A stretch of DNA of 7,691 nt, taken from assembly GCA_018262385.1 (NCBI GenBank), contig JAGSPQ010000138.1:1-7691 (forward strand), given 5' to 3'. Source of the stretch: Myxococcaceae bacterium (GTDB lineage: Bacteria; Myxococcota; Myxococcia; Myxococcales; Myxococcaceae). The notes under the pieces are model-generated. The model saw nothing but the letters and a program-made list of their open reading frames with translations. It was not told where the DNA came from and did not search any database. Positions 3,568-7,691 of this stretch are shown here, one piece after another; the first letter of the stretch is position 1, and each line of letters starts with the position of its first letter. Position numbers and translations under genes: made by a program.

Positions 3568-6129
3568 ATGTCCCCCTCACCCCTGAAGTTGGTCGTCGTC
3601 TCGCTGCTGGTGCTGCTCGCCGGGTGCGGAAACGAGCTCCCCGCCGCGCCGGCTGTCCAGAAGGGAACCTCGCCGCTGGAGGCCGCCTTCACCGACGCCG
3701 CCCGCGAGTTCCAGGTGCCGGTCGAGCTGCTGAAGGCGATCGCCTACGTCGAGACCCGGGTCTCGCCCGCCACCGGCGGCAGCGTCAACGGCGGCCACGG
3801 GCTGATGAACCTGGTCGAGGGCGACGACTGGAAGATGCTCTCGCGCGCCGCGGCGCTCACCGGGGTGGATGCCGCCCGGCTGAAGCTGGACCCGGTGGCC
3901 AACATCCGCGGCGCGGCGGCGGTGCTGCGCGAGCTGGGCGACAAGTCCTTCCGCACCTACCCCGAGCTGTCGGCGCACAACCTGGGCGACTGGTTCCAGG
4001 CGGTCTCGCTCTACCCGGGCATCGACTCGGCGCCGGTCGCCAACGACTACGCCGCCGACACCTTCGTGCGGCTCGAGCAGGGCTTCGAGGTTCCGTCGCT
4101 CAACGGCACGGTGGTGCTCGAGCCGATCGTCGCCGACTGGCGCAAGCACTCGGCGGTGGCCTCGCGGCGGGACGCGCTGGGCGACTACCCGAACATCGCC
4201 CAGTACAAGCAGTCGCCCCACTACTCGGTCGGCCGCACCAGCTACCAGTACGTGCTGATCCACACCATGCAGGGCAGCTACTCGGGCTGCATCAGCTGGT
4301 TCCAGAACCCGACTTCGAAGGTCTCGTCGCACTACCAGGTGCGCAGCTCGGACGGGCAGATCACCCAGATGGTGACCCACGCGAACACCGCGTGGCATGC
4401 GCAGTGTTACAACGGCAAGAGCGTCGGCATCGAGCACGAGGGGTACGTCGCCAATCCGGGCCAGTGGTACACGGACGCGATGTACACGGAGTCGGCGAAG
4501 CTGACCCGTTGGATCGCCGACCGGCACGGCATCCCGAAGGATCGCGCGCACATCATCGGCCACAACGAGGTCTCGTCGGCCTGCAACACCGGCGGCCACA
4601 CCGACCCGGGCAGCGGGTGGAACTGGTCGAAGTACATGGGCCTGGTGCTCGGCTCGACCCCCACCACCCCCGGCACCGGGGTGTTCATCGGGGCGATCTA
4701 CACCGGCGGCAGCAGCACCAACCGGGTCTCCGGCGCGGTGGTCACCGTCAACGGCCAGAGCGTCACCACCGGCGTCGACGGCATCTACCAGTTCACCTTG
4801 CCGGCCGGCTCGCACACCGCCAGCGTCAGCAAGGCGGGCTTCGGCACCAACACCGCGGTCCGCACCATCGTCGCGGGCGCGCAGGTGTGGGGCTCGATGG
4901 AGATCAACGCGGTGGCGACCACCGGCACGCTGCGCGGGAAGGTCTTCGCCTACAACGCCGCCAACCCGGCGGACATGAGCGTGGCGATCACCGGCGCAGT
5001 GGTGACCACCGCCGGCCAGAGCGTCACCACCGCCGCCGACGGCAACTACGCCTTCACCCTTCCCCCGGGGAACTACACCGTCAGCGTCGCCAAGGCCGGC
5101 TACTCGGCCAACTCGGTGGCCCGCACCGTCACCGGCAGCACGGTGACCTGGGGCTCGGTCGGCCTCACCGGCACCAGCGGGCCGGATCAGCAGGCGCCGC
5201 AGGTGGCGATCTCCTACCCGGCGGACAAGGCGTCGCTGGACCTGGCGGTGTTCAACCTCACCGGCACGGCGAGCGACAACGCCGGCGCGGTGGCGAGCGT
5301 GCAGCTGTCGATCAACGGCGGCGCGGCGGCGACGGTGCCGGTGACGGCCGGGGCATTCTCGATCGAGGTGAAGCTCAAGCCGGGCACCACCCCCCTGAAG
5401 ATCACCGGCAAGGACGCGGCCGGCAACCTGGCCTCGGCGACCCACACCGCCAGCTTCAACGCCGGGGTGTCGGGCTTCATCCACGTCAGCGAGGACGAGG
5501 CCCAGCGGGTCACCGGCGCGCTGGTGCAGCTGCGCGAAGTGGGCACCGGGACGGTGGTGTCGAGCGCGACCACCGACGCGACCGGCGCCTTCTCGCTGGC
5601 GACCTCGGCGGTGCCGGTGGACCACGTGCTGTTCGTCAAGGCGACCGGCTTCATGACCTACTCCGAGACGCTCACCATCCCCGATGATCAGCGGCTGACG
5701 AAGAAGGTCGGGTTGAACGTGGGCAACGACGTGAACCCGACCGACGTCGGGGTGACGTTCACCGATCCGCTCGAGGGCTCCACCGTCACCACCCAGAGCG
5801 TCACCGTCTACGGGACGGCGAAGGGCTTCGAAGTGGCGAGCGTGAAGGTCAACGGGGTGCAGGCCGAGCTGCTCGGCGCGGGTGGCTTCACCGCCACCGT
5901 CCCGGTGGTGGAAGGCGAGAACACCCTCGAGGCGATCGCCACCGGGCTGGGCGGCGAGAGCGCGCTGGGCAAGCTGAAGATCATCCGCAAGCTCGGCAGC
6001 AACTCGGTGACCCAGCCGAAGCCGGATCCGTCGCAGATGGTCGCCCGGGGCGGGTGCGCGTCGGTCGGCGGGCTCGAGCTGCTCGGGCTGGGCCTGCTCG
6101 GCGCGCTGCTGCGCCGCCGTCGCAGCTAG
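3568..6129 (+). CDS. Multidomain peptidoglycan hydrolase lipoprotein: lytic-transglycosylase-like + Amidase_2 + beta-sandwich modules + MYXO-CTERM-like tail
   Basis: An 853-residue exported protein predicted to cut peptidoglycan. Residues 1-20 are a lipoprotein signal with lipobox LAGC (Cys20). Residues about 36-170 resemble an SLT-type lytic transglycosylase: AIAYVETRVSP with candidate catalytic Glu62, GHGLMNL, and LDPVANIRGAAAVLREL. Residues about 226-362 are an Amidase_2 (N-acetylmuramoyl-L-alanine amidase) domain: His232 in VLIHT, HYQV with His255, VGIEHEG with Glu289, IGHNEV with His332 and HTDPG with Asp346; His232, His332 and Asp346 fit the zinc ligands by analogy with AmpD/AmiD. Then come two similar CarboxypepD-regulatory-like repeats (371-448, 453-533), an Ig-like module (543-631), a third regulatory-like module (633-718) and a glucodextranase-B/Ig-like module (723-806). 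The end (828-853) has Gly-Gly-Cys, a hydrophobic helix and four Arg, like MYXO-CTERM tails. ATG 3568 was chosen because it begins the signal peptide. A TPR gene follows 35 bp later and may be co-transcribed. Confidence 0.88.
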   Translation: MSPSPLKLVVVSLLVLLAGCGNELPAAPAVQKGTSPLEAAFTDAAREFQVPVELLKAIAYVETRVSPATGGSVNGGHGLMNLVEGDDWKMLSRAAALTGVDAARLKLDPVANIRGAAAVLRELGDKSFRTYPELSAHNLGDWFQAVSLYPGIDSAPVANDYAADTFVRLEQGFEVPSLNGTVVLEPIVADWRKHSAVASRRDALGDYPNIAQYKQSPHYSVGRTSYQYVLIHTMQGSYSGCISWFQNPTSKVSSHYQVRSSDGQITQMVTHANTAWHAQCYNGKSVGIEHEGYVANPGQWYTDAMYTESAKLTRWIADRHGIPKDRAHIIGHNEVSSACNTGGHTDPGSGWNWSKYMGLVLGSTPTTPGTGVFIGAIYTGGSSTNRVSGAVVTVNGQSVTTGVDGIYQFTLPAGSHTASVSKAGFGTNTAVRTIVAGAQVWGSMEINAVATTGTLRGKVFAYNAANPADMSVAITGAVVTTAGQSVTTAADGNYAFTLPPGNYTVSVAKAGYSANSVARTVTGSTVTWGSVGLTGTSGPDQQAPQVAISYPADKASLDLAVFNLTGTASDNAGAVASVQLSINGGAAATVPVTAGAFSIEVKLKPGTTPLKITGKDAAGNLASATHTASFNAGVSGFIHVSEDEAQRVTGALVQLREVGTGTVVSSATTDATGAFSLATSAVPVDHVLFVKATGFMTYSETLTIPDDQRLTKKVGLNVGNDVNPTDVGVTFTDPLEGSTVTTQSVTVYGTAKGFEVASVKVNGVQAELLGAGGFTATVPVVEGENTLEAIATGLGGESALGKLKIIRKLGSNSVTQPKPDPSQMVARGGCASVGGLELLGLGLLGALLRRRRS
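4678..5166 (+). repeat. Tandem duplicated CarboxypepD-regulatory-like modules inside the amidase gene
   Basis: Two adjacent modules encoded at about 4678-4911 and 4924-5166 share the order GAVVT..GQSVTT..DG.Y.FTLP.G..T.SV.KAG....RT...WGS. Over a 60-residue core I count 31 identical positions, about half, without gaps. This indicates duplication within the gene. Such modules are seven-stranded beta-sandwiches that often act as spacers or binding units in surface proteins. Confidence 0.75.
6049..6126 (+). other. MYXO-CTERM-like C-terminal sorting tail
   Basis: The last 26 residues begin Gly-Gly-Cys (Cys830), continue with a Leu/Gly-rich hydrophobic stretch of about 17 residues and end in Arg-Arg-Arg-Arg-Ser. 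This is the general plan of the MYXO-CTERM signal, which in myxobacteria marks proteins for surface display and is thought to be processed by an intramembrane protease (myxosortase). A Thr/Pro/Lys-rich linker precedes it. The spacing is a little different from the commonest form (only one Cys, no CGC), so the assignment is tentative. Confidence 0.65.
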
Positions 6130-6148
6130 TCAGCCAGTTCCAAAGTGG

Positions 6149-6154
6149 TACACC
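6149..6154 (+). promoter_or_regulatory. Candidate -10 element upstream of the TPR gene
   Basis: TACACC lies in the 35-bp gap between the amidase and TPR genes, within the string GGTACAC (6147-6153) that also precedes the kinase gene (1345-1351). No good -35 element is visible at the right distance, and co-transcription from the amidase gene is equally likely. Confidence 0.2.
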
Positions 6155-6164
6155 TGCGGCGCCG

Positions 6165-6974
6165 ATGATGCTCTCGACGTTGCTGGTGTGCCTTGCGGCC
6201 GCCGCAGACAGTCCCCGCCAACTCGCGCTCACTCCCGAGGGCGGAGCCTTGATCCTCCGGGCCGCTCCGGCGCAGGGCGAGCTGCCCCAGCCGCTGGTGG
6301 ACGCGCGGAAGCTGGCCGAGAGCCTGCGCTACGAGGAGGCGGTGGTCGAGTACCAGCGCTACCTGGCGATCGGCGAACGGCCGGCGCGCGAGCGGGCCGA
6401 GGCGCTGCTCGAGCTGGGGTTCATTCACCTGGTGCTGGGCGACGAGGCCAACGCCGACATCCGGGCGGCGAGCGCGCTCGAGCTGGATCCGGGGCTCGAG
6501 CTGCCGGCCTCGTCGGCGGCGCGGCAGGTCGACTTCCTCAACAAGGCGCGCAAGGACTTCATCACCCGGGCGCGGCTGCGGGTCGAGCCGCGGCTGGACG
6601 ACGACGCTCCCGGGCTGGTGCGGGTGAAGGTGGCGGATCCGCAGCAGAAGGTGAAGCGGGTGCTGCTGCGGCACGCGCTGGCGGCGACCGGGCCGTTCCA
6701 CTCGACCCAGATGGAGTGCCGCGCCGAGGCGTGCACCGGGGCGATCCCCCCGCCGCAGGACACCAACAGCTTCACCGCCTGGTACTACGTCGAGGCGCTC
6801 GACGAAGGGCAGCTGACCCTGGCGCGCGCCTCCGGCCCGGACGAGCCGCTGCAGCTGGCGGTGGTGGGCCGCAAGAGCTGGTACCAGAGCCCGGTGGTGT
6901 GGGGGATTGGCGGCGCCGCGCTGGTCGCGATCGCCACCGTCGCGTACCTGCTCTCGCCTGCGCCGCCGCGCTGA
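6165..6974 (+). CDS. TPR-containing envelope protein with signal peptide and C-terminal membrane anchor
   Basis: A 269-residue protein with no assigned function. Residues 1-15 are a short signal peptide (hydrophobic LSTLLVCLAAA, likely cleavage after the Ala run). Residues about 44-112 contain TPR-like helical pairs: ARKLAESLRYEEAVVEYQRY and ALLELGFIHLVLGDEANADI, the second ending in the typical ALELDPG. Residues about 136-235 look like a beta-rich domain (RLRVEPRL, GLVRVKVAD, KRVLLRHAL, TAWYYVEALDEGQ), with Cys185 and Cys190 that could form a disulfide. Residues about 244-263 form a transmembrane helix, followed by a short Pro-rich tail. This plan puts the TPR and beta domain outside the inner membrane. 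I chose ATG 6165 (a second ATG follows at 6168) because it opens the signal peptide; the frame extends to 6054, but that overlaps the amidase end and looks non-coding. The gene is 35 bp downstream of the amidase gene, probably the same operon. Proteins of this layout occur near Ser/Thr kinases in myxobacteria, but a partnership is inference. Confidence 0.82.
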   Translation: MMLSTLLVCLAAAADSPRQLALTPEGGALILRAAPAQGELPQPLVDARKLAESLRYEEAVVEYQRYLAIGERPARERAEALLELGFIHLVLGDEANADIRAASALELDPGLELPASSAARQVDFLNKARKDFITRARLRVEPRLDDDAPGLVRVKVADPQQKVKRVLLRHALAATGPFHSTQMECRAEACTGAIPPPQDTNSFTAWYYVEALDEGQLTLARASGPDEPLQLAVVGRKSWYQSPVVWGIGGAALVAIATVAYLLSPAPPR

Positions 6975-6982
6975 AGCGTCGG

Positions 6983-7691
6983 CTACTTCACCTGCCAGCG
7001 CTCGTTGCCGATGTCGTAGACCAGCATCGTGGTGCGATCGGGCATCACCGCCCCTCGCCACACCGCGGACTTCTTGCCGTTCTCCATCCGCACGCTGACC
7101 GCGTAGGTGCCGGAGGAGACCTTGCGGTCCACCGGGCCGGGGCCCCAGTCGTCACGGCCGACCACGATCCGGCTCACCACGCTCGCCGGGATGGTGCCGA
7201 TCCGCAGCCGCCCTTCGCCGGCGGGAACCTGCACCGGCTCGTCCTCGGGAGGCGGGGCGGGCTTCGGGTGCTCCTTCGGCGCGGCGGCGATCGGGGCCGG
7301 CTTCGGCTTGTGGCGCTCGGGGGCCGGCTTGACCGGGGCCGGCTCGGCCGGGATGACCTTCACCACCGGCTCGAGGGGCTGGACGTCCTCCGGCGCGGGC
7401 GGGGCGACGGGCCGGACCGTCACCACCGGCTCGGGCCGCACCAGCGCGGCGATCGCCTCCGGCTTCGGCGCCGGGTCCGAGCGGAAGCCGCCCAGCACGA
7501 ACAGCGCTCCGACGGTGCCGACCGCGACCGCCACCAGGAAGGCGGCCGGCATCACCCACAGCGGCGGCTTCTTCGCGGCCGGAGGGACCGCGCCGGGCAC
7601 CATCCGCTCGGTGTGCCGCCGCGGTCCGGGCAGCACCGGGGCGCTGAGGAGGGCGGGGGCGGGCGCGGCGCTCGTCTCGACCGCGGTGGGC
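6983..7691 (-). CDS. Membrane protein with Pro-rich periplasmic spacer and PEGA-like C-terminus, 5' end probably outside window
   Basis: The minus-strand frame is open from the right edge to a stop at 6983-6985. Numbering from the GTG at 7636: residues about 27-50 are a transmembrane helix (WVMPAAFLVAVAVGTVGALF), 54-137 a Pro/Ala/Lys/Glu-rich spacer (for example PAPVKPAPERHKPKPAP) of the TonB type able to span part of the periplasm, and 142-212 a PEGA-like domain (RLRIGTIPAS, WGPGPVDRKVSSGTYAVSV, then RGAVMPDRTTMLVYDI). No stop and no start codon occurs in the 55 bases between 7636 and the edge. That stretch encodes an Ala/Pro/Thr linker, like the region that joins a cytoplasmic domain to the membrane helix in kinase-PEGA proteins. 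I therefore think this is the C-terminal part of a larger protein, perhaps another Ser/Thr kinase. An alternative is a short membrane protein starting at GTG 7636 or ATG 7603; neither has a good ribosome-binding site. It converges with the TPR gene across 8 bp. Confidence 0.75.
   Translation of the reverse strand, partial: PTAVETSAAPAPALLSAPVLPGPRRHTERMVPGAVPPAAKKPPLWVMPAAFLVAVAVGTVGALFVLGGFRSDPAPKPEAIAALVRPEPVVTVRPVAPPAPEDVQPLEPVVKVIPAEPAPVKPAPERHKPKPAPIAAAPKEHPKPAPPPEDEPVQVPAGEGRLRIGTIPASVVSRIVVGRDDWGPGPVDRKVSSGTYAVSVRMENGKKSAVWRGAVMPDRTTMLVYDIGNERWQVK

Noticed and set aside
3429..5687. Plus-strand frame of 752 codons overlapping the amidase gene, and the 682-codon minus-strand frame at 3577-5625
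   Set aside because: Both are Arg/Gly/His/Ala-rich shadows of the amidase frame, which has a signal peptide and catalytic motifs.
6054..6164. Start of the TPR gene at 6054, overlapping the amidase 3' end
   Set aside because: The extension is an Arg/Ala-rich shadow of the amidase tail and would hide the signal peptide beginning at 6165.
6972..6990. Inverted repeat TGAAG...CTTCA spanning the two convergent stop codons as a bidirectional terminator
   Set aside because: Only a 5-bp stem with a 9-nt spacer, A/T-containing, with no T run on either side; too weak to call.
6907..7098. Small plus-strand open frame of 63 codons across the convergent junction
   Set aside because: It overlaps both convergent genes, is Arg/Ser/Pro-rich and has no ribosome-binding site or motif.

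Overview
The window is a very GC-rich stretch (clearly above 65% by eye, with strong G/C preference at third codon positions). It looks like a chromosomal piece of a myxobacterium-type organism (Myxococcota). The signs are a eukaryotic-like Ser/Thr kinase with a membrane anchor and a PEGA-like tail, a second protein with a PEGA-like C-terminus, a TPR envelope protein, and a secreted protein ending in a MYXO-CTERM-like tail (Cys, hydrophobic helix, Arg cluster). I cannot name the genus. I see no tRNA, rRNA, CRISPR, insertion sequence or phage gene.

Layout, left to right. Positions 1-206 (minus) hold the N-terminal part of a small GIY-YIG nuclease-family protein, cut by the window edge. It is divergent, across only 33 bp, from hrcA (240-1274, plus), the heat-shock repressor. 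Next is a 650-residue membrane kinase (1370-3322, plus) with a degenerate kinase-like domain in front of a complete one, then a transmembrane helix and a PEGA-like domain. After a 245-bp gap comes a large predicted cell-wall-acting lipoprotein (3568-6129, plus) with a lytic-transglycosylase-like domain, a zinc amidase domain, at least five beta-sandwich modules and a MYXO-CTERM-like end. It is followed 35 bp later by a TPR envelope protein with a C-terminal membrane helix (6165-6974, plus). Converging on this, with an 8-bp gap, is a minus-strand membrane protein with a long Pro-rich spacer and a PEGA-like end (6983 to the right edge, probably incomplete).

How the genes fit together (inference): from 1370 onward every product is predicted to sit in or on the envelope. 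A kinase with a domain outside the inner membrane, a peptidoglycan-cutting lipoprotein and a TPR protein with a membrane anchor would fit envelope sensing or remodelling, but no direct partnership can be shown from sequence. hrcA is not followed by grpE/dnaK and I see no CIRCE operator near it.

The most notable points are the pseudokinase-kinase tandem, the combination of an N-terminal lipobox with a C-terminal MYXO-CTERM-like tail on one bifunctional peptidoglycan hydrolase, and weak but checkable regulatory sites. Several long overlapping open frames on both strands are GC-driven shadows and were not annotated.
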